Source: a virus
Direction: 5' to 3' (one strand)
IMG/VR virus record: IMGVR_UViG_3300025289_000138
Span: 1 to 21,449 of that record
Length of the DNA: 21,449 nucleotides
Shown here in pieces: positions 13,351 to 19,618 of the stretch (position 1 is the first letter of the stretch; each line of letters begins with the position of its first letter). A program made the translations under genes and the position numbers. The notes under the pieces are model-generated. The model worked only from the letters and a program-made list of their open reading frames with translations, made no database searches and was not told where the DNA came from.

Positions 13351-14799
13351 CTATCCTCGCTGCCAACTGCTGCGCGATCGGGCTGCATGCACTCGACGCA
13401 GTTCTATATTCGTTCCTGATGCGGGCGCCGGATAACGCGCGAGCTTATTAAACGCGCGCGCAGCAGCTTCGATCTGATCGTCATGTTTGCCCGATGGAAA
13501 ATCGCACGCTTCGGCGATGAATGCCGATGACCACGCGGCACGCTTCACTCGCACGTTGCCAGCCTGTGCTTGTGAGGCCAACGGTTGACACGCGATCTCT
13601 TTGCTGCCCGTCGTCGGTTCGGTGTTCACGGGGTAGCCCGCGAGTAATTGAATGAACGCGCGTGCCGCGTCTTTGCCTGATGCGCCTGGCTCTTGCTCAC
13701 CCCAATAGACGATCGGGCCGTACAGTGCATCCTTCTCAGCCGTATGGCGAATGATCGCATCGCGTTCACCGGCAGCCCACTGTCCACGGAGCACGTCTTC
13801 GATGGTGATGATCCCGTTTGCATAAGCGACGAGCACGCCAGCCGTGAAGTCACCGCCCGCCTCAGTGGCTGCCTGATCCCACCAGCGCACACGCTGCGCT
13901 TGCGCCGGGACTGCATCGACCAATGGCAACCAGTGCTCTTTGAACATGCCACCTTCACGTGCGCTCGGCTGCTGCTGATACAGTGCGTGATAGTCGCGTC
14001 CGAGCGTCATGCGAAAGTCGGCCAATGCGGTCAGATCAAAACGCGCTGGACACAGCGGCTCACCAGTAGTGCGGCCGAGTGGATCACCCGGTTCTGCCTC
14101 AGCGGGTAAGCTGATGATTGTCCAATTCGATCCGTCGTCGCTATCGATAATCCGACCCGCGAGATCGTCCTGATGCCAACGGGTCATAATGAGAATAAAT
14201 GCGCAGTCCGGCCCCTGCCGCGTATACAGATCGTTCGAATACCAATCCCACACGCGATCGCGATACGCTTGCGACTCGGCCTCCTCACGCGATTTCACGG
14301 GATCGTCAATGATAATCAGATCACCACCGATACCCGTCACACCCGATCCGACACCGGCTGCTCGCATGCCACCGCCCGATCGCGTCTCCCAATCGTAAGC
14401 AGCCGTGCGATCTAGGCTGAGTTGCATGCAGTACGACGCGAGTCGGCGTGCTTGCCGCGAGAACTTCTCGGCGAGATACTGGTTATATGCGCCGACGATC
14501 ACGCGCAATTTCGGCTCACGTTGCAAGCGCCACACAGGATAGCGGATCGTTGCCAGCGCGCTCTTACCGTGCTGCGGCGGCATGAAGATCATCAGCTTGT
14601 GAACGTCACCCGATGTGATCCGATCAAGATGATCGCGAACATATCGGATATATGACCAATCCCAATGCAGTTCTGGTGAGATCGCTGGTAACCAGTCAGC
14701 GAATGCGGACTGTTTCGGGATTCGGTTCGTTGGCCTCGACGGCAGCCATCTGTTGATCTGCCGCTCGCGCCTCTCGATTGAACTCAGCAAGTCGAGCAT
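13351..14799 (-). CDS. terL: Terminase large subunit
   Basis: A 482-residue packaging motor. Seen: Walker A MPPQHGKS (73-80), VIVGAYNQYLAEKFSR after it, Walker B LIIIDDP (161-167), the coupling region MTRWHQDDLAGR (around 203-214), then an RNase H-like nuclease with WWDQAATEAGGDFTAG (around 304-319) and the late acidic SGKHDDQIEAAARAF (around 445-460). The ATG at 14799 makes a 104-bp overlap with the TerS gene. No later ATG precedes the conserved HWDWSYIRYVRDHLDR segment, so the overlap is probably real. The family looks like Terminase_6 C-terminal types. It cuts and pumps DNA through the portal. Confidence 0.95.
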   Translation of the reverse strand: MLDLLSSIERRERQINRWLPSRPTNRIPKQSAFADWLPAISPELHWDWSYIRYVRDHLDRITSGDVHKLMIFMPPQHGKSALATIRYPVWRLQREPKLRVIVGAYNQYLAEKFSRQARRLASYCMQLSLDRTAAYDWETRSGGGMRAAGVGSGVTGIGGDLIIIDDPVKSREEAESQAYRDRVWDWYSNDLYTRQGPDCAFILIMTRWHQDDLAGRIIDSDDGSNWTIISLPAEAEPGDPLGRTTGEPLCPARFDLTALADFRMTLGRDYHALYQQQPSAREGGMFKEHWLPLVDAVPAQAQRVRWWDQAATEAGGDFTAGVLVAYANGIITIEDVLRGQWAAGERDAIIRHTAEKDALYGPIVYWGEQEPGASGKDAARAFIQLLAGYPVNTEPTTGSKEIACQPLASQAQAGNVRVKRAAWSSAFIAEACDFPSGKHDDQIEAAARAFNKLARYPAPASGTNIELRRVHAARSRSSWQRG

Positions 14800-15160
14800 C
14801 CAAAATATCCATAGAGGCCCGTACGTCGGCCATGATCTTCAGCGCGCCCGCGATGGAATAGATCACATCGGATTGTGTAGGATCGGCAGATTGTGCAGCG
14901 CGTTTGAGAAAGTCGATTGCAGCGAGAATAGCTGGGATCAGTTCGAGTGACCAATTCGCCTCAGCCTGTTCCTTTTTGCTGCTAAAAATCATTAACAGCT
15001 TGGGATCGGTATTGAGACGATTGCGCCAGTTCCAGATCGAAACTGTGCTCACGCCATGTTTGCGCGCTGCGCCTTCATCGCCTGAGAATAAGGCATCGAC
15101 CAGCGCCATAGCCGCGCGCTCATAATTGAATCCGTTCCTACGCGGATCGCGTGAACTCAT
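14696..15160 (-). CDS. terS: Probable terminase small subunit
   Basis: A 154-residue protein placed directly before TerL. Residues about 15-50 contain a helix-turn-helix-like segment (AARKHGVSTVSIWNWRNRL) suited to recognising the packaging site. The rest is helical with a charged coiled coil (ADVRASMDILDARLAEFNREARAADQQM). The start chosen is ATG 15160, with a G6 run nine bases upstream; ATG 15169 and GTG 15184 are also in frame. Assignment is by HTH, length and position, not by a recognised sequence family. Confidence 0.75.
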   Translation of the reverse strand: MSSRDPRRNGFNYERAAMALVDALFSGDEGAARKHGVSTVSIWNWRNRLNTDPKLLMIFSSKKEQAEANWSLELIPAILAAIDFLKRAAQSADPTQSDVIYSIAGALKIMADVRASMDILDARLAEFNREARAADQQMAAVEANEPNPETVRIR

Positions 15161-15323
15161 CCAGCACATCCCCCCACAGTACACGCAAGCTCACCACGGT
15201 CACACCATTCTGTGGTGAAATGAGCGCTTCGAATGCAGCGCCGAATGCTGTGGTGTACTCGCGCGTGCGCACGCCATTCCACAGCACGCGTATGATGCAG
15301 ACGATCCGATCAGCGGGATTCAT
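15138..15323 (-). CDS. Unknown 61-residue protein before TerS
   Basis: It starts at ATG 15323, overlapping the previous ORF by 14 bases, and ends inside the TerS start region. The sequence has two strand-like stretches (RIVCIIRVLWNGV and NGVTVVSLRVLWGDV) and a helix between (TTAFGAAFEALI). No membrane segment or known motif. No clear ribosome binding site; translation may be coupled to the gene upstream. Confidence 0.45.
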   Translation of the reverse strand: MNPADRIVCIIRVLWNGVRTREYTTAFGAAFEALISPQNGVTVVSLRVLWGDVLDEFTRSA

Positions 15324-15531
15324 ATCTATCGGGTTGCCTCAAGACATGAAACATCTTGAATACATACCACCTGGGATGGATGAGCCGAGTCAGGCGCCAT
15401 CGAAGCGGAGACACCACTTGCTCAATGCGATAATTTCCGCGTCGCATGTTGATGTAGTACAAGTTGGTCTTATAGGTAAATGGCTGATCGATCATTTGAC
15501 ACGCACCCGATGCAACCACCAGGCCAGACAT
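15310..15531 (-). CDS. Unknown 73-residue protein, possible lipoprotein
   Basis: It starts at ATG 15531 (a TTG at 15537 is possible). The N-terminus MSGLVVASGACQ is a short apolar stretch ending in Cys11, which would pass loosely for a lipobox though position -3 is not Leu. The rest is Arg- and Tyr-rich (YKTNLYYINMRRGNYRIEQV). It overlaps the 27-residue ORF in another frame, an arrangement seen in nested spanin pairs downstream of holins. The evidence is thin: no ribosome site and no charged coiled coil. Confidence 0.35.
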   Translation of the reverse strand: MSGLVVASGACQMIDQPFTYKTNLYYINMRRGNYRIEQVVSPLRWRLTRLIHPRWYVFKMFHVLRQPDRYESR

Positions 15532-15575
15532 AGCCAACGCAGACGAATACGCAGACCGACGAGATAGCGGATCAT
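15492..15575 (-). CDS. 27-residue basic amphipathic or membrane peptide
   Basis: A tiny ORF beginning at the ATG right after the TAG of the holin-like gene, with GGGGA three bases before. The peptide MIRYLVGLRIRLRWLCLAWW ... RVK is rich in Leu, Trp and Arg and could lie in or on a membrane. Being placed directly after a holin suggests a lysis accessory peptide. It may also be chance. Confidence 0.3.
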   Translation of the reverse strand: MIRYLVGLRIRLRWLCLAWWLHRVRVK

Positions 15576-15920
15576 CTATCCCCGTGCATGACTGAAGCTG
15601 AACAACGTACCGCGCAGACCGGCGTGCACACCGCGCGAGACGATCAGTTGACCGAGCAGGCCGAGCATTGCGGTCAGCACCGATGCAACTCCAGCTAACA
15701 CCTTGTCGATGCCGGCAACATCGATATTGAATACGTTGGCAATAACGAACAACACGAAACCGATGAGGTTGATGATCAAAGAAGCGGTTGGAGCCGATCC
15801 ATCTGGCAATCCAAACCGCTTAAGAATATCAACGATCACTGATGCGAGTGCAGCGAAGCCGGCTAATGCGATGAACAACTGAAGTAGTTCGTTGAGATCC
15901 GTTGGTGCAAAAGTTAGCAT
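15576..15920 (-). CDS. Holin-like membrane protein
   Basis: A 114-residue protein with three hydrophobic segments: about 12-34 (LLQLFIALAGFAALASVIVD), about 45-66 (ASLIINLIGFVLFVIANVF) and about 72-95 (VLAGVASVLTAMLGLLGQLI). Polar loops and a basic C-terminus (GLRGTLFSFSHARG) follow. Size, topology and composition fit a phage holin, which opens the inner membrane at lysis. The ATG at 15920 has AAGGA nine bases upstream, and a promoter with a hairpin lies just upstream (16019-16048). No endolysin is seen in the window. Confidence 0.6.
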   Translation of the reverse strand: MLTFAPTDLNELLQLFIALAGFAALASVIVDILKRFGLPDGSAPTASLIINLIGFVLFVIANVFNIDVAGIDKVLAGVASVLTAMLGLLGQLIVSRGVHAGLRGTLFSFSHARG

Positions 15921-15943
15921 GTCTCGATCCTTTCGTGTTGAGG

Positions 15944-15974
15944 GGGCAGCGGCCAGGAGGACAAGCCGCTGCCC
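15944..15974 (-). other. Strong GC-rich hairpin in the holin leader
   Basis: A 10-bp perfect stem (15944-15953 with 15965-15974, GGGCAGCGGC / GCCGCTGCCC) and an 11-base loop. No T tract follows, so it is not a classical terminator. It lies about 40 bases after the predicted transcript start and 24 bases before the holin ATG. The minus-strand loop contains TCCTCC, an anti-Shine-Dalgarno-like string. It starts with the same GGGCAGC as the attenuator at 7270-7294. Confidence 0.65.
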
Positions 15975-16018
15975 AAATGTGGACGCGTCGCCACCGTACG
16001 ACGCGCTGGCTCAACAGC

Positions 16019-16048
16019 AGTATACAACGAGATTCCAACAAGTGTCAA
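16019..16048 (-). promoter_or_regulatory. Sigma-70-type promoter for the lysis/packaging operon
   Basis: On the minus strand TTGACA (16043-16048) and TATACT (16019-16024) are separated by 18 bases. Both boxes are near consensus. Transcription would start near 16012, giving a leader of about 90 bases before the holin gene. It would drive holin, TerS, TerL, portal and the following genes. Confidence 0.7.
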
Positions 16049-16201
16049 TGACAGCGCGGCTAGAATGCGATCGGCCTCATCCACCACGCCGGATAAGACC
16101 AATCGATATTCGTCCCGCAGTATGCTCCACTGATTGTGTGATCGCGGAGGTCGTCCATCCTCGGCATAAATTCAGAGCGTGATCGTGGACGCGCTGGAAG
16201 C

Positions 16202-16315
16202 CTACCGATCTATGTGCTGATCTCGCTCGTTCACATCATGCAGCCATCGACCCAGAGCAATACTTATAATGAGACCGGCGATAAACCAGAGTGCGAGACA
16301 ACTCAACACTGTCAT
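16202..16315 (-). CDS. 37-residue single-pass membrane protein
   Basis: An ATG three bases after the TAA of the 70-residue gene opens a 37-residue frame. It has one hydrophobic helix near the N-terminus (LSCLALWFIAGLIISIALG) followed by a charged tail (RWLHDVNERDQHIDR). No strong ribosome site; coupling to the upstream stop is likely. The function is unknown. Small proteins of this shape next to lysis genes may be accessory holins or antiholins. Confidence 0.5.
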   Translation of the reverse strand: MTVLSCLALWFIAGLIISIALGRWLHDVNERDQHIDR

Positions 16316-16318
16316 CGT

Positions 16319-16531
16319 TTAATGCTGGCCTTTCAGCGCGTCGATCTGCGAGCGCGTTCGGCGGAGCAAATGCGAGAGATGACGCGCCTGCCGCGCGAAT
16401 CGGCGTGCCTGCTGTTCTCGATGCGCGTATCGTTCGCTGAGTCCCAACGCGATCGCATGCCAGAACTCAGCGTCAGAGTTGAGTGTCATCTTGCCTGCAT
16501 TACGATAGAGACGATCGGTATCCTCAGACAT
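16319..16531 (-). CDS. Unknown 70-residue basic helical protein
   Basis: It starts at ATG 16531 with GGAGG six bases upstream, the site lying at the end of the previous gene. An acidic N-terminus (MSEDTDRLYRNAG) precedes a long Arg/Gln-rich helix (HREQQARRFARQARHLSHLL) likely to be a coiled coil. No known family. The strong ribosome site supports expression. Confidence 0.6.
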   Translation of the reverse strand: MSEDTDRLYRNAGKMTLNSDAEFWHAIALGLSERYAHREQQARRFARQARHLSHLLRRTRSQIDALKGQH

Positions 16532-16533
16532 AG

Positions 16534-16764
16534 TTAGCCTCCATCACGTGTCCGCTGATACTCCTCACGTGTGATCCGCCGGTACGTGATCTCACCGATA
16601 GTCAGCGGCAAGCACGCCAAATGCTGCCGGAACTCGTCGAGCGTCAGCACCGTCGGATGCCGGTCGCGCTCGAACCGTTCGTCCGAGTGCGGCGTATGTG
16701 CATGATACATCGCCTCGGCGGTGCCGACAATTGTCTGCTGCGGCGAGACTGCCATGATCAGCAT
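16534..16764 (-). CDS. Unknown 76-residue protein
   Basis: It starts at ATG 16764 in a TAATG overlap with the previous gene, with AGGATA just upstream. The protein is polar and His-rich in the middle (MYHAHTPHSDERFERDRH), then HPTVLTLDEFRQHLACLPLT and a Thr/Arg-rich end. No membrane segment or recognised motif. Confidence 0.55.
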   Translation of the reverse strand: MLIMAVSPQQTIVGTAEAMYHAHTPHSDERFERDRHPTVLTLDEFRQHLACLPLTIGEITYRRITREEYQRTRDGG

Positions 16765-17075
16765 TATCCTATCCTTCGTGAACGGAAAGTCAGCTCGTAA
16801 TGCGATTTAAGAATCGGTGAATCGGCCTTGTCGATCAGCGTCCAGCCGCGCGAGGCAAACATCCGATACGTGCTCAACCAGTGCTCCTTCTCGACCTGCT
16901 CGATATGATATTCGGGAGTACCACTGTATGCAGGTGCATCCGGTGCGTACACCGGAACTCGATTGATCGTTGATCGCAGCAGGATGACTACGAGTGCAAA
17001 CGAGATCGTCATCAGGCTGCAACACATGAAGCCCACGAGTGCAAAACCGATGTTCACTGCGTCGATGGATACCAT
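16764..17075 (-). CDS. Unknown membrane-anchored 103-residue protein
   Basis: The N-terminus has a hydrophobic span (residues about 8-34, GFALVGFMCCSLMTISFALV and on) and then a soluble domain (TPEYHIEQVEKEHWLSTYRM, SRGWTLIDKADS) of mixed alpha/beta type. It starts at ATG 17075 just beyond the left GGCNN array. AGGA is only two or three bases before the start. Likely a single-pass inner-membrane protein; function unknown. Confidence 0.55.
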   Translation of the reverse strand: MVSIDAVNIGFALVGFMCCSLMTISFALVVILLRSTINRVPVYAPDAPAYSGTPEYHIEQVEKEHWLSTYRMFASRGWTLIDKADSPILKSHYELTFRSRRIG

Positions 17076-17084
17076 ATCCTAGCT

Positions 17085-17169
17085 TGCCTCACCGAACCGT
17101 GCCTCGCCACGCCTTGCCGCGCCTGGCCCTGCCTCGCCGCGCCGTGCCTCGCCCTGCCTAACCGCGCCT
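17085..17169 (-). repeat. Left pentanucleotide GGCNN array
   Basis: Seventeen successive 5-bp units, all of the form N-[GA]-C-C-N on the plus strand (NGGYN on the transcribed strand), run without a break in phase. The two central C bases are constant and outer bases vary, mostly T/C and A/G/T. It lies just after the end of the 177-residue gene. Reading frames through it (Arg/Gly/Ala-rich) are artefacts of the repeat. Confidence 0.85.
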
Positions 17170-17177
17170 TGACTATC

Positions 17178-17711
17178 TCATTTCCATTCTGTGACCATGA
17201 ACCGCCCGAACGGCCCTTTCTTCTCCGGCCGGAAATCGAGCAGGCCAACACGCGAACCGGCATCATTGACCACAGCACGCAGGTCAGCCTCGTTCAATAG
17301 CTCCGTGTCGTACTCGATGCCGAACGAACATGACCACTCGTCGAACCGTGGCCGATGACGAACAATGCGACCCTTCGTCGCGGCGATCACGACTGGGCGA
17401 GAATCCACCTTGTATTCCCTCACACCGAGCGAGCATCGTTCCGGTGTGACCGTGACACAGGCGGCCACTGGCTTCTGAAGCGATCCGCGTCCTTTGCCCT
17501 TCGAGTACACTGCCGCGCCGACAAGCGCACGCTGAATCGCCAACCCCGGAATATATAGCTCATTCGTATCGGAGTCGCGATATTCTGCGAATGCGGCCTG
17601 CTCCTCCGGCGATGACTTCTCCCATCCCTTCGGCGGCGCAACCATCGGATACGAGTGCATCAGCAACGCCGACGTACCTTTGATCACGACCTTCACACTC
17701 TTGATGGACAT
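17178..17711 (-). CDS. Conserved-looking phage protein, possible RAMP-like fold, flanked by GGCNN arrays
   Basis: A 177-residue protein starting at ATG 17711 with AAGGGGA seven bases upstream. N-terminus: VKVVIKGTSALLMHSYPMV, a strand followed by a short turn. Middle: DTNELYIPGLAIQRALVGAA and a Gly/Lys-rich YSKGKGRGS. Then a beta region (GRIVRHRPRFDEWSCSFGIE) and the C-terminal GLLDFRPEKKGPFGRFMV. The pattern 'strand - I-P-G-x-x-I-x-x-A-L - Gly loop ... G-x-x-x-F-R-P-x-x-x-G-x-F-G-R-F' recalls RAMP/Cas7-type RNA-binding folds, where a Gly-rich loop follows the last helix. This is a pattern-level suggestion. The gene is the only one between two pentanucleotide arrays and follows a VapE gene, so a DNA or RNA role is plausible. 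Confidence 0.6.
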   Translation of the reverse strand: MSIKSVKVVIKGTSALLMHSYPMVAPPKGWEKSSPEEQAAFAEYRDSDTNELYIPGLAIQRALVGAAVYSKGKGRGSLQKPVAACVTVTPERCSLGVREYKVDSRPVVIAATKGRIVRHRPRFDEWSCSFGIEYDTELLNEADLRAVVNDAGSRVGLLDFRPEKKGPFGRFMVTEWK

Positions 17712-17758
17712 CGATTCATCCCCTTTCGGAATGAGGCGAGAATCGCTCGCCGCGTGCT

Positions 17759-17843
17759 ACCCTTGCCCTGCCACACCTGACCAGACCAGACCATACCTCG
17801 CCACGCCGCGCCCAGCCTTGCCTTGCCCGGCCGCGCCTTGCCT
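17759..17843 (-). repeat. Right pentanucleotide GGCNN array
   Basis: Seventeen 5-bp units of the form N-[GAC]-C-C-N on the plus strand, same design as the array at 17085-17169. Units vary (GACCA three times in a row, TGCCT, CGCCG, CGCCT), so this is not a simple slippage tract of one unit. It lies about 50 bases upstream of the 177-residue gene's start. Confidence 0.85.
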
Positions 17844-17870
17844 TGTCATAACACTCACGCCAACTATCGA

Positions 17871-17997
17871 GTGCACCATGTGCACCATCAGTTTCCAGAC
17901 TTCTTATAACCCCAACCAACAACAACAAAGAAACCTAATATACCTGCATGGTGCAGAATTGTAAAAAGTCTCAAAAGTGATGGTGCACATGGTGCAC
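17871..17997. repeat. Long inverted repeat with TGGTGCA units; possible replication origin
   Basis: The arms 17871-17902 and 17966-17997 match at 29 of 32 positions when one is reverse complemented, the first 20 perfectly (GTGCACCATGTGCACCATCA). With seven more inner positions the match is 34 of 39. The spacer is AT-richer. TGGTGCA occurs six times in either orientation (17872, 17881, 17949, 17981, 17990, 18051). Iteron-like units with an AT-rich core next to a replication ATPase gene suggest an origin; an extended RNA hairpin is the alternative. Confidence 0.6.
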
Positions 17998-18009
17998 TTC
18001 CATCACAAG

Positions 18010-18045
18010 GTTTGAATTTCAAACAAACTTTCGCGTTATTGTCAA
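18010..18045 (-). promoter_or_regulatory. Candidate promoter overlapped by a palindrome
   Basis: TTGACA (18040-18045) on the minus strand with TGAAAT (18016-18021) 18 bases on. The -10 is only moderate. A perfect 15-bp palindrome (GTTTGAA-T-TTCAAAC, 18010-18024) covers the -10, as an operator would. It would drive the 177-residue gene. Confidence 0.45.
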
Positions 18046-18060
18046 GTTGTTGGTGCATCA

Positions 18061-19221
18061 TCATGGAATGATCCCCGACACACCAGCCGTCAGCGACCTG
18101 ATACCGGCATATCCCCACACGCGCTTACCCTTCATTTGATGTTGAATGCGGCTCACGCCGAGCCGTGTCATCACTGTACCGAGTGCTGCCGCGTTCATGC
18201 GGTTCAATGCGCTCGCTTGCGTGCCGAACACGTGCAGCATGATCTCGATACTCGTCATCCACCAATCGTCATTGTGTGCGGAATCGATCTCGAAGTCCTG
18301 CACCAGGATACTCTCGATGGGATCGTCAACGTCATAGCGTTCATTGATCTGTGATGCGTGTTGCATTTCAGCAACTGATAGCAGCCACGATTCACCGTTG
18401 AGGAATGCGGCATACGCTTCAGCCCAGATTTGTTGAACGTCAAGCTTGCTGTATGACCAGTTGATCGCATCGATGTGGCACACCAGGAAACGACGTGAGC
18501 CGGTGGGATCGTTCAGCAGTCCACTCTCGTTGTTCACCGTGCCGATCAGTGAGGCCATTGCGGGTCGGTTGAGATCGTGGTGTCCATACGGCGGTCTCAC
18601 TGTGACCTGCCGCATAGTAATGAAGTGCTTCAGTGCCTCGCGATCAGCGCGCTTGATCGTCGCACCGAGTTCAGCCACCTCCCAGATGAACTTACTCGCG
18701 AGCCGTGCATAGCAGTCCTTATCATCCGGGGTGATCGCTGATTCAATAAAATAAGTTGGATCAGTGCACAGCCAGCGCGCAAACTCGCTCTTGCCGATCC
18801 CTTGCGCGCCGTCCAGCACGAGCATCGGGTTCTGCTCAGCGCGAATGACTTTCGCCACTGCACCGATCAACCACTTGCGCAGCCAGGCGGCAAACACGCC
18901 ATCGCTATCTCGTAAGTGTGAAGTGAGCTGTGCAATGTGATCGGCCTTCCCGTTGCTGGCTGCCAAACATCTGCTGAGGTAAGCGCGGATCGGATGATAC
19001 CGGTTGCGATACGCCAACGCAACGAACGTATCAGTGAGCGCACCCATGTTGTGGATGTCGTGCATGCGCGCGGTATACCGCAACTCAGCCTCGATGCCAT
19101 CGTTCATCTGTGAGCCGTTCACCTCGATGGCGTTGGTACACTCGTTGTAAGCGAACTCGAATCCGATCTGCTTCAATTCTGCTGCAATGTCATCTGGTTT
19201 GGTCTTAGTGGTAGTGGGCAC
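18061..19221 (-). CDS. VapE-type replication ATPase (superfamily 3-like helicase)
   Basis: A 386-residue protein of the virulence-associated protein E family, P-loop ATPases that pair with phage or island primases. Seen: Walker A GAQGIGKS (138-145), ITPDDKDCYARLASKFIWEV then an E-x-A-E-L Walker B region, the Asn-bearing SLIGTVNNES, and the arginine-finger GSRRFLVCHID. The C-terminal 80 residues (from DDWWMTSIEIMLHVFG) fit a winged helix. The N-terminal 125 residues are helical and lack primase motifs. It starts at GTG 19221 with AGGAG six bases upstream. Members of this family probably unwind DNA at the origin. No primase or polymerase is in the window. Confidence 0.85.
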   Translation of the reverse strand: MPTTTKTKPDDIAAELKQIGFEFAYNECTNAIEVNGSQMNDGIEAELRYTARMHDIHNMGALTDTFVALAYRNRYHPIRAYLSRCLAASNGKADHIAQLTSHLRDSDGVFAAWLRKWLIGAVAKVIRAEQNPMLVLDGAQGIGKSEFARWLCTDPTYFIESAITPDDKDCYARLASKFIWEVAELGATIKRADREALKHFITMRQVTVRPPYGHHDLNRPAMASLIGTVNNESGLLNDPTGSRRFLVCHIDAINWSYSKLDVQQIWAEAYAAFLNGESWLLSVAEMQHASQINERYDVDDPIESILVQDFEIDSAHNDDWWMTSIEIMLHVFGTQASALNRMNAAALGTVMTRLGVSRIQHQMKGKRVWGYAGIRSLTAGVSGIIP

Positions 19222-19233
19222 AAGAAACTCCTG

Positions 19234-19431
19234 TTATGGCTCTGGTGCACCTTCCGGGATAAAGTCACCCATGAGAAATGCATGCAAAGCATGTCCTTCA
19301 AGCTCGATGGGATCAGCCGTGCTATTCACACGTTTAATGAGTGCCGATGAATAAGGTGGATCTGTCCAAATGATAAATACTCCGCTTGTCTGTGCCACCT
19401 TCTCAGTATCGATCAGATGCTGAATGGCCAA
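19234..19431 (-). CDS. Unknown 65-residue protein after a structured leader
   Basis: The start is a TTG at 19431 without a ribosome site. The frame is open upstream to about 19515, through the structured leader, but contains no ATG, GTG or TTG there. The protein has a hydrophobic strand (GVFIIWTDPPYSSALIKRV) and an acidic/His-rich middle (DPIELEGHALHAFLMGDF). It ends 12 bases before VapE. No family is recognised. The start is uncertain; an ATT at 19437 is another option. Confidence 0.5.
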   Translation of the reverse strand: MAIQHLIDTEKVAQTSGVFIIWTDPPYSSALIKRVNSTADPIELEGHALHAFLMGDFIPEGAPEP

Positions 19432-19438
19432 TGCAATT

Positions 19439-19555
19439 AACGGGAGTAATGCAAAACTCCCGTTCTCTCTGCGAGTGGTCAGGCGGTCAAGGGTTGCGAC
19501 GTGGCTATCGCGTTACCTGTACCACCCGCAGACAAAACGGGAGCACCCCTTGACC
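19439..19555 (-). ncRNA. Structured leader RNA with two exclusive pairings (switch-like)
   Basis: On the minus-strand transcript GGTCAAGGG (19547-19555) pairs perfectly with CCCTTGACC (19485-19493), closing a 71-base domain that contains a CCCG/CGGG hairpin and a GCGA/TCGC hairpin. Downstream AACGGGAG (19457-19464) can pair with CTCCCGTT at 19439-19446 (ten-base loop) or with the identical CTCCCGTT at 19536-19543. The two cannot form together. A promoter lies just upstream (19619-19647). The layout is like a riboswitch or attenuator. No T run follows the final hairpin, so translation control is more likely than termination. The class is not recognised. Confidence 0.55.
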
Positions 19556-19618
19556 TTTTATTCTTCTTGCCGCGCTGTACCCCAACCGGTTGCCAATCGG
19601 TCGCCGCGCCGCATCAAC

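Larger units (their letters stand above)
15921..16201. other. Intergenic leader with promoter and hairpin
   Basis: A 281-bp gap between the 37-residue ORF and the holin gene. It holds the promoter at 16019-16048 and the hairpin at 15944-15974. A 35-residue ORF (16060-16167, minus, ATG) and a TTG-initiated 62-residue frame (15914-16102) are open here but lack ribosome sites; I do not call them. Confidence 0.6.
17712..18060. other. Non-coding region: GGCNN array, inverted repeat, promoter
   Basis: A 349-bp stretch with no credible gene, between VapE and the 177-residue gene. From left to right it holds the GGCNN array (17759-17843), a 39-bp imperfect inverted repeat with six TGGTGCA units (17871-17997 and outliers at 17949 and 18051), a GTTTGAA palindrome (18010-18024) and a promoter (18016-18045). 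It is richer in A and T between 17903 and 17965. Confidence 0.8.

Noticed and set aside
15914-16102. 62-residue TTG-initiated frame
   Set aside because: It runs across the promoter and hairpin, and has no ribosome site.
16060-16167. 35-residue minus-strand ORF in the holin leader
   Set aside because: No ribosome site and it runs into the promoter's -35 region; could be chance.
17054-17278. 74-residue Arg/Gly-rich ORF through the left GGCNN array
   Set aside because: Its Arg/Gly/Ala-rich run is a direct product of the 5-bp repeat, and it overlaps the real 177-residue gene in another frame.
17716-17928. 70-residue minus-strand ORF through the right GGCNN array
   Set aside because: Same artefact; no ribosome site and no conserved features.
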